DNA of 64,000 bases from Fallopia convolvulus (GCA_964016875.1 OZ024730.1:40742795-40806794); one strand, 5' to 3'. Positions 1-12,876 are shown, counted from the first letter of the stretch. Numbers and translations: made by a program. The notes: a model not told the origin generated them from the sequence alone.

Positions 1-3000
1 ATCGATGGCGAACACTCCACCTGGCTCGCTTCCAATTCAAACGTCTCACGTACTCCTCATTTCCCCAACTCCCCGGCCCTCTTCCTGTCCCCACTAATCG
101 CCGAGTTGTCGTCACCGGTAAATTCTCCTCTCTCTCTCTCTTTTGAAATTCCGTGGCTAGGGATTTCAATTGGATTTTCTTCAGTTGACTCTTTGTTTCA
201 GGTTTGGGCATGGTTACTCCTCTTGGCTGCGGAGTGGAGACGACGTGGAAGCGGCTAGTGGAAGGAGAATGTGGAATCAGAGGGATAACTGCCGATGATC
301 TTCGGATGGAAGGGTTTGATTTGGAGACAAGGGCTCATGTGTTCGACCAGATCACCTCGAAGGTGGCCGCTATTGTGCCCTCGGGGACTGGAATTGGTGA
401 ATTTGATGAGAATTTGTGGCTTAGTTGTAAGGTTCAATTTCAAATATCACTATCCTCTTTGCATTTCTGTTTGCAGTCAAATGGTGGGACACTTCCAAGT
501 CTTCCATGCTTGCTATTTGCTTAAGATTTCTTTTTTTTTTAATGTCCTGCTCTGCTAAGCTTATCGACTTCGTAATTGCTGTATTGCTTAGGTTGAGTAA
601 TGTGCTAAATGATCATCTGTGGAGGTTTTAATATGTGCATTAACCTCGTTACTCTGTATGCTTCACCATGATGAGGGTGCCACGAGTTATGAAGTCATGG
701 GGATTGTGGCTGAATATCAGAGGGTCCAGTATGGTGTTTTTCTTTTAGGGAGGTTTGTTAAGTAAATTGATCCATATAATGAATGCGTGGCAAATTGGAA
801 CAACCAGACACACTTCTTCCCTACAGCAAACACATATAATTCATCCATTATATAATGTGCTTGTTTTTGGCATGCTCTATTTTTGCTCTAATGTTATGAA
901 ACTTCCCCATGCCTTTTCTTTTTTGGTAATTTTCTGAGTTCTGGTATTCTATTGCCCTTTGGAACTTTGCTTGCAGTATTGATTGGGCTAAGATATATGT
1001 AATGTGCTTTCCAATTAAGGTATCAACTTGTATATTAGACCCTTTTGTTTGTATGCTTTCATTGGATGAGATGACAGGAGTTATGATTTCATAGAGATGT
1101 TCTCTGAGCTTCAAAGGATCTAGTATAGTGTTCAACCAAAAAAAAAGATCTAGTATATCGCTTTTCTATTCGGGGTGTAAGTTGATTTCATTGAGCCATA
1201 AATGAATGAGTGAGCAAACATAGCCATTATTTGGCATTATTTAACATACTTGCTGGGTATTGGCGACAAGTTTTTAAATCTATTTTCAATGGCAATATGC
1301 CACATGTTGCTATTCAAATTATGCATACAAATCTCCTAAAAGTCTAAAACATACAATATGATCACTCAACATCTCAGAAGCAAACTAACGAGGTTAGCTG
1401 AATCCAACCTTTAGTTTGGCTCTTGTACGTGTTGTATTCTTATCTTGCTGTTGTTCTTGTTTACTTTTTTTTTTCCAAGTAAATGATTGTATTTGCTATT
1501 GTCTAGCTGAATCCAACCTATTATTTTGCTAATATTATTTATATATTGCTTAGGAGCACAAAGCAATTTCAAGGTTCATAGCTTATGCATTATGTGCCTC
1601 TGACGAAGCTCTTAAAGATGCAAATTGGGTGGCAGTTGACCCTACCGATAAAGAAATAACAGTAATATTGTTTCTTACCATCAAATCTGAATAATTTCTG
1701 TTTATCTGTTCATATATGATTTTTTAGCATCTACATTAACTTGGTGATAATTAGGGAGTATCCATAGGTGGGGGGATTGGTAGCATTTGTGATGTGGTAG
1801 ATGCTGCACGAATGATTTATGACAAGGTCAATTTCTTTCTCTCCTTTTAATGATCATTAATCTTTTCTATTTTCTCCTCCACTCGTATCTGTCATTAAGC
1901 GGTAGCAATTAATTCTTTTTTCTTTTTATACTGAAAATTATCTAGTATGCATTATTAGGAAATTCGACTGACTTTTCATTATGCTTACTTCTTTTTGAAG
2001 CGATTGCGTCGCCTCAGTCCTTATTTCATTCCTCGGATACTGATTAATATGGCTGCTGGTCATATAAGCATGAAGTACAGCTTCCAGGTATGTGACAACG
2101 TTCACAGATGGGCATTCTGTTATGGATCTGGACATTGAAGCTTAACAATATAATTTTAATTTTCTAATTGTTGTGCACATTATTGTTTTGTATTTTTAAT
2201 TATCAGAGAGATGCCAATTTTGAAGTGGAATGGAATGAATAGCAGAATCTAGTTTTCATGTCACATAGTGATCAGGTTGTACATCCTTAAGTATTGTTCA
2301 TTTTACTTAGAAATCAGGTTATCGTATGACCCATATATCCATTCTCAGATAAAAGGGACAAAAGTACAGAACCATGGACATACATACTGGGGAATTTATG
2401 ATGTCAGTATCTTGAAGATCTTGTTAGTTTATTATCTGAAGAATTGCACTTTATCTGCTAATTTTTTTTTTTTTTTGTGAAAAGTAAGACAGCAAAAGTA
2501 TATGTTTCTAGGATGGAGCTTTCTATTACTCTGAGGAGTCTGATTGTGCCCTATTCTATAGTTAAAATAGTTTCTCCTCCACTAGTTTCTCCTCTTTGGT
2601 TACTGTTTTTAAACTTTACAAAGAATTTTATAATTGTCAATATTGTGATCTAGTATGTCAAGCCTTTCTTTTGAATATAGGGACCAAACCACGCTGCAGT
2701 GACAGCTTGTGCTACTGGAGCACACTCAATTGGTGATGCTACTAGAATGATCCTGTATGGTGATGCAGATGTAATGGTGGCTGGAGGAACTGAAGCTAGC
2801 ATTGATGCCTTGTCCATTGCAGGTTTTTGCAGGTCTCCGATTATAGAAAAATTTACTTTCCCATGCTTACCATAGAGCAAATTTAGTTTCAGTGTTTGCT
2901 CTGCAATTAAATGTAAAATTATTAGGTGCGGTGGTGTAGCTCCCAAAAAGAATGAATGATGGCTGGGGAAGGGGATGAAGGAATAAGACTGGAGTTTCTT

Positions 3001-5654
3001 CATTTGCAAGTGCTTCCTTAATTATACGCAGCTATTTTCTTTTCTCTACTTCAGTAAACATGTACAGACAACCTAGAGGCAGATTACTTCTAAAACACTA
3101 ACTGACATAATGGAACAGACAATCTGACATATAGAAATCTGTGCATATTTTTCTTTCGCTTTTCTTTCAGTATTAGGGCTCTCAAATTGTATGTACTTAT
3201 CTCCTTAGGAAGCTAAGATTTTATATCCTGCTTGATTGTATTTGGTTGTATTTTTGAATTAGGTGACCGAATTTAGCTTATTTGAACATGCAGGTTAAAA
3301 GCCATGTCAACAAAATACAATTCCACCCCTAGTGAAGCTTCAAGACCTTTTGACAGTGGTAGAGATGGATTTGTGTAAGAAAATGTCACTAGAGGTTTCC
3401 TCTAGATGCATTTTGTCTGACGTAGTCATTCCTATTTTCTGTATAAATTTGATGTAGATTTTGCATTATTGTTCCATGACTTACTGAACACATTTGCAGG
3501 ATTGGTGAAGGCTGTGGTGTTCTGGTATTGGAGGTTAGTTGGTAAAGGGTGGCATTTTAGTTTTGAAAGTCATACATTAGTTATTGGTTAGATCTTACAT
3601 ATGGAGATGATATCAATTGCTAGCTTTTGAATTGGTGTCAGAATATTCTAAACAAGAAATGGATGCATGAGTTTCACAAGTGCTGTAGTAAAAAGTAAAA
3701 ACTAGAAAGTCAACTAGTCCAAGATAGAAATATGAACTGAGTCCTGGATCTGTTTGGCACGGCATGCTGATAGGGTACTTTTGACCTTCATAAAGATGCT
3801 ATTGAAAATGCATTGTTGATCAGGATGCCTAAAGATCGATGAAATTTAAAAAGGATGTTCATGAAAATTGAAAATCATGGAACATGTAAAAGTAGCCTTT
3901 GTCTACAGCCAATCTCTGCTTTCATTGCATTAGGTCCCTGGCCTCTTTTGATTGCCATGTCAATTAGTCAGCCTTCAAAGGGAAACGGCTTTGCCACATC
4001 TCCAACTAAGAACACATACTGAGACCCTAAATTTCTGTCTTTCACAAACTTGCACATGCAAACACTTATAGATCATCGATCTGACATGTGCAGAGATGCA
4101 CAAAAATACTTGCCTCATGAATTGATTTCATTAGATATGATTTGAAGATCTTGCATATGGTTGCTAGTAAATATGTGTAATTTTTCGGAGCCTTTATTTG
4201 TGAATTGTGGTAAATATATACAAAGGGGAACAGAAAATGTACAGAAGCCCTTGCTAGGGGAAAAAAACAGAAGGCATAATGTACTAAAAAGGGTGTGACT
4301 AGTATCAATTACAATGATAAAAAAACCAAGTCAAAAAGTTTTAAGAGTTTTTGATTCTCGTTGAAATCATATTTTTGCAGCCCTACTGTTACGCTATACT
4401 GGTGTTAGAGTGGTGTAAAGATTTTCTTGTTATCTCACGATGCTTTCTATTTCATTTTAGTGCCAATGTCCCTGTTCTATAAAACATATTCTGGTTTCTC
4501 TATGAACCCTCTTCTCCTTGATAAGCAGGAGCTTGAACATGCCAAAAAGAGAGGTGCAAAACTCTATGCAGAGGTTCGTGGCTATGGAATGTCAGGTAGT
4601 TGCCTTACTTTGCATTCCACACTCTATTTCTACCTTAGTCAAACATTGCATTAAAATATTGGTCTATATAATGACGCCTTATAGGTGATGCATACCATAT
4701 TACTCAGCCTCATCATGATGGAAGAGGTGCTATCTTAGCTATGTCGCATGCTTTAAGACAGGTAACAATAAAAAAAAAAGGAGGTGAAAACTTGAGCATG
4801 ATCTTCCATTTCTCCCTACCTGCGAGCGAGTTCGACTAATTACCCATTGTTTGTAAATTTCTTTCCTGTCAAACTGCAGTCAGGACTACAGCCTCATCAT
4901 GTGGATTATGTTAATGCACACGCTACATCAACACCTCTGGGTAAACTGTGCTCATATTTCTAACTCATTTGTATGCTGGTTTTAGCGGGTCCTGTTTCAA
5001 CTGAAACTCAGATTTGTACTCTCAGGTGATGCAATTGAAGCCAATGCAATAAAATCTTTATTTGGTGCACATGCGACATCAGGCGCTTTAGCTTTGTCTT
5101 CCACAAAGGTAATGTTCGATACAAATAATAAAATGTGATTTTGAATCTTCACTCATGTATCTTAGGAGGATCCTCTGATGATCATGATATTGCTTTGCAA
5201 TGATATCTCAGGGTGCTACAGGACATCTCTTAGGAGCAGCTGGTTCTGTTGAAGCAATATTTACAATATTAGCTATTCACAAGGTAATGCATTCAAATTG
5301 CAACTAATCACTGATATGAAACCTCTATCTAAGATACATTTTAAAAAAGTTCCTCAAATCAGTAGTCAAATTAATCCCATAAAAATGGTTCACAATCCGC
5401 CTCACCAGGTCAGAGAAACAATTGTGGGTGCATTTTCTTGCAAAAAGTTGGCATTGAAGAAGAATAATTATATGGTTGTATTGTTGCAGGGAATTGCACC
5501 TCTAACGCTAAACCTTACCGAGCCAGATGCAGTTTTTTCAGATGGGTTTATGCCATTAACGGCGTCAAAGGAGATGCCCATACGAGCAGCCTTATCGAAC
5601 TCTTTTGGGTTTGGAGGAACAAACACCTCTCTACTCTTCACCTCACCTCCGTAG
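1..5654 (+). CDS. mtKAS: Mitochondrial-type 3-oxoacyl-ACP synthase, 14 exons (5' end cut by window)
   Basis: Condensing enzyme of type II fatty acid synthesis; it extends acyl-ACP with malonyl-ACP, here probably in mitochondria (octanoate for lipoate). Exons: <1-117, 202-431, 1554-1661, 1755-1826, 2001-2087, 2681-2832, 3294-3374, 3500-3533, 4529-4595, 4685-4761, 4880-4940, 5026-5108, 5212-5283, 5490-5654; all junctions are GT-AG and phases agree, giving 467 visible residues plus stop. Seen: RRVVVTGLGMVTPLG at the N-terminal fold; active-site Cys in TACATGAHS (codon 2708-2710); catalytic His in VNAHATSTP (4919-4921) and in GATGHLLGAAG (5224-5226); C-terminal NSFGFGGTN. The exon 1 frame is open to base 3, so the ATG lies a little upstream; the ATG at position 5 is in another frame and hits a stop. 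The R-rich leader fits a targeting peptide. The mitochondrial rather than plastid assignment rests on my recall of the Arabidopsis protein; length and leader agree. Confidence 0.95.
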
Positions 5655-7081
5655 AGAAAAGGTAAAATTTGAATGCATCAGTTTTGCAGTGTAGGATTTG
5701 TGGGTAAACCATTTTTATGAAGCACTTGCTTATTACAAGTTGATATGTTCTTAGTTCGTATCAAATTTCCATGTACGTGTCTAGCAATTTGTAATATCAT
5801 AACTATCCATATTACCAATATAAAGAACGTAATATCCCTCCTGTTACAAATTTCTAAGCTTTACAGAACAGTGAGAGATGGATTTTAATAGTTTATTTCA
5901 TCTATTTGATGATGGATATGTTTAAAAGCTCTTCCGGTGTATGATAAGATGATACATGAAAATGGATGGATTAGATTTTTAAGTAGTTCTATGCACTTGC
6001 GTTTAGGTTTGGTTTTTTTATAATTTGTTCCCAACCACTCACTACATATCAAGTTATCAACAGACAACACATTTACACCTCAACTGGTGATGATTGTATT
6101 CGAGAATCAATGTTCGAGTTGATTTAACAATGGATTCTGCGTTGCACCCTTTGAGATATAATTCAGAGTCTTACAACGCAGCAGTTCAACCCCGAGAGCC
6201 CTCCACGATCTGCTGCCAATTTGATCCGATCGAAGGAGCAACATTTTGACCAGATGCTGAAGATTTCTTAGCCCAACTATGGCATCAAACAAACTAAATT
6301 TGATCTTAGTACAACTCGTATAACACGGGGCATGAAATTAATGCTAAAAACTGTTGAGAAATAACTCTTTCCCATATCTAAAATCTAAATTAATAGCTTA
6401 ACATATATATCCTGGTTACTCCTATTGTCAATTGTTGATATTGTCAATGGTTTAGGATGGAATCCCACGGGAACCTCATGGGCTTATGTGTCAATTGGTT
6501 TTATGATGAAACCTCATGAGCTTATGGGCCCATTAGTTTTCGTGCCACCGCATCAGTCTAAATTCGGGCCGCCCTTCTTTCTTGCTGTCATATCAGCCAT
6601 TTCTCTCATATCAACCCATCACGTACCTGATATTTCCGAAAAAAAACCAAACAAGAAGTTAGGTAGGGGTTTCACAGGAAAATTAGGTTATTGACAGATG
6701 GGAAGATCCGCCTTTTCTTCTTTTTTGTTGGGTACATGACAAATCAAAATTAGCAGTCCAAACCGAACCAAATAAACCAACAGCCACAAATTTCATGCCA
6801 CTTTTTTTTTGGGTAAAACTATGCAAATCTAGTTTTATTTTTGGTCGGTGATGAAAACTCAAGGCATGCAAGGTCAATTTAAAATGTAGGCCAAAACCAA
6901 CATTAGGCATATAGTTTCTTAGTATAAATCAAACTGAAAGAAGAAAATTTACTGTGTAACTATGCCTAAAAGCGTATAAGACCTCTAATATTGCATGAAA
7001 TGAACCTCAACAAATCTCCTCAAAGCAAGCTCAATATATGTATATATATATAACGAGTATAGCCATGTACGTACGTCAAAA
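5655..7081. other. 3' UTR of mtKAS and intergenic spacer
   Basis: The first 200 bp or so are AT-rich and probably hold the mtKAS 3' UTR. The rest is AT-rich spacer with only short open frames and no homology that I recognise. The last 150 bp hold a TA repeat near 7035-7053 and a CGTACGTACG run near 7067-7076 in the upstream region of the next gene. Confidence 0.6.
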
Positions 7082-7089
7082 TATAAATT
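7082..7089 (+). promoter_or_regulatory. TATA box of HyPRP gene 1
   Basis: TATAAATT lies 108 bp before the ATG at 7190, a spacing close to that of the two paralogues (92 and 98 bp). The TA repeat just upstream is a less likely alternative. Confidence 0.6.
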
Positions 7090-7189
7090 AGAACCTTGTC
7101 CATCCTAATCCCTCAATCTCACCATACCAAATCCAACAAAATTAAGGTTCTTTTTTGAAGGTCATCATCTCCACAAAACATTAATTGAA

Positions 7190-7543
7190 ATGGCTTCTAA
7201 GACCCCTTTTTCAGCTGCTGCTCTCTTCTTAATCCTCAACCTCCTCTTCTCTACCCTCGTCGTCTCCCAACTCGACACTGCCTGCCCGAGAGACGCCCTT
7301 AAACTCGGGGTTTGCGCAAACGTGCTCACTGAGCTACTGAATGTCGAGGTAGGATCGCCGCCCAAGGAGCCCTGTTGCCCGCTCATCCTAGGGCTTTTGG
7401 ATCTCGAGGCAGGTGTTTGTCTCTGCACCGCCATTAAAGCTAATGTATTGGGAGTCATCAACTTGATCAATATTCCAGTTAATCTTAGTCTTCTCCTCAA
7501 CTATTGTGGCTCCAAGGTTCCTACAGGCTTCCAATGCGCCTAA
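7190..7543 (+). CDS. HyPRP / DC2.15-like eight-cysteine protein, paralogue 1 (no proline-rich part)
   Basis: Intronless, 117 aa. Residues 1-26 form a hydrophobic signal peptide ([20 protein letters not shown] onwards, ending VVS). The rest is a complete eight-cysteine motif: C-x9-C-x19-CC-x13-C-x-C-x26-C-x9-C, ending GFQCA. Family members are secreted or wall-linked lipid-transfer-like proteins of the cell surface. Unlike the two paralogues in this window, almost nothing lies between the signal peptide and the first motif cysteine (QLDTA), so the hybrid proline-rich domain is gone and the extra cysteines are absent. The loop between Cys6 and Cys7 is two residues longer (26 against 24). The ATG context, AAATGGCTTC, is shared with the other two copies. 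Specific role unknown. Confidence 0.93.
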   Translation: MASKTPFSAAALFLILNLLFSTLVVSQLDTACPRDALKLGVCANVLTELLNVEVGSPPKEPCCPLILGLLDLEAGVCLCTAIKANVLGVINLINIPVNLSLLLNYCGSKVPTGFQCA

Positions 7544-8319
7544 TTTAGCGTACAAGAACATGTCATCCAATAGATTTTCCATTTTTAATCAATCAATTAA
7601 TAACCATAATCTTCCAACCTTAAAAAAAGTTGACATCAATTTGTAGGATCAATACAGATGTTAACCAAATTAGTAAATCAAGAGGAAATTGAGAAATTTT
7701 AACTTTCTATTTATTGCATATGGAAGGGGGTGAGATGAGGGATAGATTGTGAGAGACGGAGTTAGCGATGGCGTAGTGGTTGGCGGATGATGACAAGCAA
7801 TGGGCGGTAGAAGACGATGCGGGAGACGTGGAGGTCATGTGCGAGGAAGAAGTCGGAGATGATGGCGACGAACTGGATGGATTGGATCAAAATTGGATCT
7901 GGTCAGTGAATCCGATGAAGAGTATCTTGGCGAGGAATCTGCGGGGCATCAACACCGGGTTCAATACTAGTGTTTGGAGGGGTTATCAGATCTAGAATTG
8001 AAAAAAAAGCTTCATCAAATTGAAGACCTATTTTGCATATTGTAAATGGGGAAGGCAAAGGGTTAAGAAATAAGAATGGAAGAAGACCTCTGCAGATTTG
8101 GAATGTGGGAGGAGAGGGATTAGGAGAGTGGGTTTTTTTTCCAATTAAAATAAATTTAGGCTAAGTTAACGGATTTTAAACGGACGTTGTCTTCGGGTGG
8201 TCACTTGAAAGAGAAGTTTTTATGTGGGTGGTATTGTGTAGTTTACATTTTTAAGGGTGGTTTTCTGAAAAGTCATCTAATTTATGGGTGGTTTTTTGAA
8301 ATTTACTCTAAACAATATG
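7544..8319. other. Spacer with a GC-richer stretch of unknown origin
   Basis: 3' UTR of paralogue 1, then AT-rich spacer. 7740-8000 is GC-richer and open for 71 codons on +, and also open in part on -, but neither reading resembles a protein I know. The right part is the GGGTGGT array listed separately. Confidence 0.5.
8195..8292. repeat. Four GGGTGGT cores spaced about 30 bp
   Basis: GGGTGGT occurs at 8195, 8226, 8255 and 8286, steps of 31, 29 and 31 bp. Sequence between cores is only loosely alike (TTTGAAA-like words recur). It could be the degenerate end of a non-autonomous transposon. Confidence 0.7.
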
Positions 8320-8945
8320 AACACAAAATTTAGAGAGGAAATCTTTCTGTCAAACCAACAAGTCGTAGAAAGAAAAAACCTCTACCTCTAAGACTCCTTT
8401 TTAGAGGATTTTCAATAGAATACTTTTATTAAGTTTCAATGATTACAAGGCAAGTCAAGTTCCCTGGTAACTAAGGCACCAACCAAAGTTCAACCAACTA
8501 GACTTCTACAACCCTAAGCGTAAACCTAAATGTAAGTAACCTACTGACTTACTTGTGGATTCTTCACTGAAAAAGCCACACACTCGTACACTTGAAAAGC
8601 TCTCTCTCGAAGTTCGTCGTCTTCAATCACACTTAAACCCTAGCTATAACCTAGCTATTTATAAGATATGTCAAGTCTGATCTCATACGTAATTCTTGCC
8701 TAATTACGCAGATATTTCACTTAACAAATCCCACACAATAAGGAAAAAGTATTGTTTGTGATTTCGGATCCTCAACCATGTCGATTCTTGCCAAAACCGA
8801 ATGATCTCGGATTTCTTTTAGATAAGATCCGCACCTGTTCGAGCAGCGCACCTGTTCGAGCCAAAAAGTATTGTTTGTTAATTGTGGTGGAGATTTGCAT
8901 AACACTATGGACTTCCTCTGGGTTAAGCACCTGTTCGAGCCTGAC
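8320..8945 (-). mobile_element. Probable Ty1/copia-type LTR fragment with a 14-bp word repeated three times
   Basis: Lacks coding potential. A TATAAATA box can be read on - near 8656-8663. The 14-mer GCACCTGTTCGAGC is exact at 8831-8844, 8848-8861 and 8927-8940, and a block containing AGTATTGTTTGT is repeated near 8748 and 8868. This layout resembles copia LTRs, but I could not fix both ends or a target duplication. Confidence 0.35.
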
Positions 8946-8949
8946 AGGT

Positions 8950-9701
8950 CCTAAGTGTTGTCTTCCATAAGGAAGTCGGCGAATTTCGCGTCCCAATTCA
9001 TATAATCACTAATATTTTCTTTCGGTTTTAGACAACCATTGCCCGTCCAGTTGTCTTTCCAAAAACGGATGGTTTTACCATCCCCAACTTGCCAATGAGA
9101 CCTTACAAGAATGGGTCTTTTAGGCTCATTAGTTTGTACCATTGCGAAGAGGAGTCCGTTTCTTCTGGTAGTTAAATAGCCCATCTGATTTTTGATATTT
9201 TTCCGTGAAGTTTTTGACCCATTTGTTGTTTGGTTCCGCAAGGATTTTCTAGAGAAGTTTCATTTGTAATGCTTCGTTCATCTCTTCTGCCTTGGCTATA
9301 CCCAGACCTCCGCGGTCGAGAGGTTGGCAAATTGAGTTCCAGCTGATTAGAGGTTTATGGTTCCTCTCTTTGTTCCAGAAGAACGTTTTGTTGTTTGGTC
9401 AAATTCTTTTATGTGGATTTAGGGAGTAGGAAGGATTGCATAAGATAGTTTGGTTGTGCCAATAGATTCCTTTTGATTAGGGTTTTTCGGCCCTCTTGGG
9501 ATAGCGAGTTAGCTTTCCATTTGTTTAATTGTGCCCTAGTTCGGAGAGTAAGCAGCTTAAAAGTATTTTGAGTAACTCTGTCATTTATGATTGGGCATCC
9601 CATATATTGTCCAATGCAGATGTGTTATTGATCTAGAGTATTTGTTTAATTTGTTCTTTCATGGTATTGTTCGTATTTTTGGTGACCTGAAAGGTCGATT
9701 T
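8950..9701 (-). mobile_element. LINE, 3' segment (end of reverse transcriptase region)
   Basis: Read on -, 9409-9603 matches the part after the RT palm (L..W....LSQEGR..LIK...L, then YLMQSFLLP), and 8951-9241 matches the later block (HWQVGDGKTIRFWKDNW). In-frame stops and frame changes show it is dead. Its upstream half lies at 20045-22215; the reading frame is continuous from one to the other if the LTR element and one GATTT copy are taken out, so both halves are one LINE. Confidence 0.88.
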
Positions 9702-12700
9702 TGTAACACCCGCTTCCTACCCTGGAGGTATTACCGCCAGTAACCCCGATTAAGACTAAACCGAAGCTACCCAAGGCTTTAAACTGACTGAACAAACTAA
9801 AAACATTACAGCGGAATAAATACAATTGGTCTTATACAAACCTTAATCCAAAAAGATTAAATAAATAGCACAACCTTCTATTTAAACAAAATCTTCATCT
9901 AGTCTTCCATAAGCTCTTGTTTCTGAAACTCAGCTTCACTTTGAAGTAGTTCAACCATGATCTTCACTCAAGTATAACCATTGAAAACCTTTCTTCAACT
10001 TCTGGAGCTTCAAACATCTGAATCCGCCTCTTGAATCAACTTCCAAGAAGAACCTGATGTATCGTATACAACGGTGGACACCAGCCGACCATATAAAAGA
10101 AAAAGAAGATGGACGGGTTAGTCTAATGATAGACTAGGAAGCGGAGAAACTAACTTGGTTCTTATGGTTGTAACTAAACATATTGGCATCCAAAATCCGA
10201 ATAGGCTTGGATTATGATCCAACAGTTAGCAGTCTTATAGAGAATAAGAAAGAGGCTCGCATAATCAAGAGAGAGAACACCACCGCTTGTGGTTTCTTTA
10301 AGAAGCATAAACAATTGTTGGGAACTCATATTAATCACATCACATTTTAAAAAGCCTTCATCGACTAATCAGATTGACTTAATCAAAGTTTGATTAAGAA
10401 TCATTCATAACTGGGTGTAAGAATGGCTTTCCGACTGGACGAACCATTCAGGTATATTAATGTGCCTAACGCACTTATCTTATATTACTTTCAAAAATTT
10501 TCACAACAAGCTGGTGGCTTTTAATCGGCCCGAACTACTGCCGAAGGAATACAATGCTACCGAGGTCAGAGGGCTTATTTCATCCTTGAACAACCCGAAT
10601 AGCACGAGTCCCGATGTTGTAGAGATTAGAGGGCCTGTTTCATCCATAATCATCTCAACACCAAGATCATAAGACTTAAGCTATTCTTGATCTTTCATTT
10701 GCATATGGTGAGGTAGAGATCACAGAGGCCTATTACCATGTCGTCTACACTACACCGTGCTGAACCTGCACTTAGTTAGAGTGCCTATCAACCCTCTCAC
10801 ACGAAGAGTAGGGGAAAAGAGTCATGACTCACCATTAGGATTAGGCCCCTCCTAATGTAATATTGTTTTAAAGAGAGGGTATAAAACCACTCCCTGAACT
10901 ATCTTAATCACAACAAAGTCTCAGCGTGAGACAGCATACAAGGTCACCCATAACGGACCTAAATCCAGTTCTAGCGCAAAACTGAATAAACAACATGGTC
11001 ATTATTTCTAACAAATATAACAACCTATCATATTTTTATGAATCATACAAGTTGTTCCCAACGCAAATATTAAATGGGATCCAATTCCTCATTTAATAAC
11101 AATAACGCAAGAGAGAATCGTCCACTTGCCTTATAAGGCGTGCTCGACGTCCTTGGCAATTCCAACAGTAATCTGTATCATCCTTCTGACAAATATAACC
11201 AAAGGATTTCTCAGCAACGAGCTCACAGAAACACTTCTTAGTGGTATTCTCAACTCCTACAACTTTCTAATCGATAAACGACTTAATTTCCGAATATCGA
11301 TATATAATAAATCCTTAGTTATCATGCTTCAAGGAGCCATCTTGGCGGAATTATAACTAATTATCCGCTTCTCTTTTGAAACAATTTTCTAAATAAAAAT
11401 TGTTCATCAGCAACAATTCTAAAAAATTACCAAATTTCAGCTCAAACGGATTAACGACGAATCCCAAGTAATTATCCGAAGTCCTTTACCTGACAATCGG
11501 TATCCAAAACTTGTCTTCGCTATAACGGAAGATCCGGACGTCCGTTTCACGAGCGGTTCGAACCTGTAGAACCGTATTAACGTCAAGATCATAAAAATCA
11601 TAAGTTTAATTAGCAAAGTGGCACCGAAAGGCCCTTGCGGTGGCTCCGCAATCAAACCGCTAATTAATTTCGATCGTATATACCTTCACTCGAGCCCATG
11701 GCTCGTGTGGCTCGATCATGGCTTGATCCTCGAGACCGAGGGTGGCTGGGCATTGCCCGACAGCAGGCCTTGCGGTGGGTGGTGGTCGGATGGCCTGGTG
11801 GTCGCCGGCGGCGTCACTTTGGCAAGGCGAAAAGGAGACCGGCGGTGATCGAATCCTTCTCCCGAGCCAACGTTCCGACCTGATTTCGCTCTCTCCCATG
11901 AACTTGGCAGCAGCTACGCTGGTGGTTCCGCCTGGTGGTTGAAGCCCAGGTGGCCAAGGAGGACGCCGACGGTTTCCACCCAAAACAGGGGCGAGGCAGA
12001 GGAAGTGAGCGCCGGCGGTGAAGACCGAATTCTTTCTCCCTGGTGCGTCGTTCCGGCCTGATTCTTCCATGGTTCTGCTGCAGCACACGAGCCCAGCAAG
12101 GGGAAGAAGAAGAGGTGAGGTGGTGGTCGTGATGGGGGTAGGGGAAGACGGTGGCCGGCGGTGGAGCTTTGAATTCCTTCCCCGAGTCCGAACGTCGCCG
12201 CCTTCAACCTTCACTCATTTGGTTTGAAATGAAATGAAGACTTTGACAAGTCAAAGTGATAAGTCTCGCCCCCCTCTCTTATCTCAATCTCTTCTCCTTC
12301 CTTAACAAGCAAGAGAAGGCGGTTTAAAATGGAATTTCCCGTCTCGGAACGGGACTCGCGTTAAAGCGGTAAAATTATGTACCTCGGGTGGAAAAGCTTA
12401 CTAAACGAAAAACGTTCCGTAAATTATGTAGACCAATAAAATCAATTTTCCATGATTTTATCACGCTACCTTCAATTTTTAAGGCTTCCGTTTCGTATTT
12501 TAAATCCTTTCCGGTACATAATTAAAAAGACGACTTATCCAATAAATATTCTTTTTCCACCGAAAAATCCTAGAATTCACATCGATCCATAAAATCATTT
12601 CTTTGTGATTTTAGGATATCACCAACAATTTTCTAGGATTTAATCTCCAACGAAAATATTGGATTAAGCGTTAAAACGGACCAAAAAGGTTAAAAGGATA

Positions 12701-12745
12701 TCCGAGAAAAATTCAAAAATATCCTCAAAAACCTCAGTTATTACA
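9702..12745 (-). repeat. 3' LTR (left copy), 3044 bp, of the LARD-like element
   Basis: Full-length LTR. It contains 411 bp (11341-11751) missing from the right copy; outside that gap the two copies align with no length difference and I count six substitutions. A GC-rich stretch around 11660-12230 gives open frames in several phases on both strands, a composition effect rather than genes. Confidence 0.93.
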
Positions 12746-12746
12746 T

Positions 12747-12763
12747 TAGTACCCCCTTAAAAA
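12747..12763 (-). promoter_or_regulatory. Polypurine tract of the LARD-like element
   Basis: On -, TTTTTAAGGGGGTACTA ends one base before the 3' LTR start; AAGGGGG is the purine core that would prime plus-strand synthesis. An exact second copy of all 17 bases lies at 12860-12876, 113 bp further inside. Confidence 0.75.
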
Positions 12764-12859
12764 TGGTTTCGTCCTCAAAACCAAGGAGAACTCAGATCAC
12801 AAGGAAGGATAGCATAAGCACACATACACACAACCACTACAAACCTATACAGAAGTTTG

Positions 12860-12876
12860 TAGTACCCCCTTAAAAA
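12860..12876 (-). repeat. Second exact copy of the polypurine-tract block
   Basis: The 17-bp block next to the LTR is repeated here without change, 113 bp upstream in element orientation. It could be a spare priming site or a leftover of a local duplication. Confidence 0.8.

Noticed and set aside
5..97. ATG at position 5 as the mtKAS start
   Set aside because: It is out of frame with exon 2 and meets a stop at about base 95; the correct frame is open to the window edge.
7780..7995. Acidic 71-codon open frame
   Set aside because: Acidic text comes from a GA-rich stretch; no ATG context or homology, and the other strand is also open.
10460..11356. Open frames 10460-10672 and 11126-11356, duplicated at 18170-18382 and 18836-19147
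   Set aside because: Identical because they sit in the two LTRs; no recognisable domain.
11660..12230. Overlapping open frames on both strands (up to 184 codons), repeated at 19025-19526
   Set aside because: They lie in the GC-rich part of the LARD-like LTR, occur in several frames at once, have low-complexity P/R/G/S text, and the 411-bp deletion changes their ends without effect.
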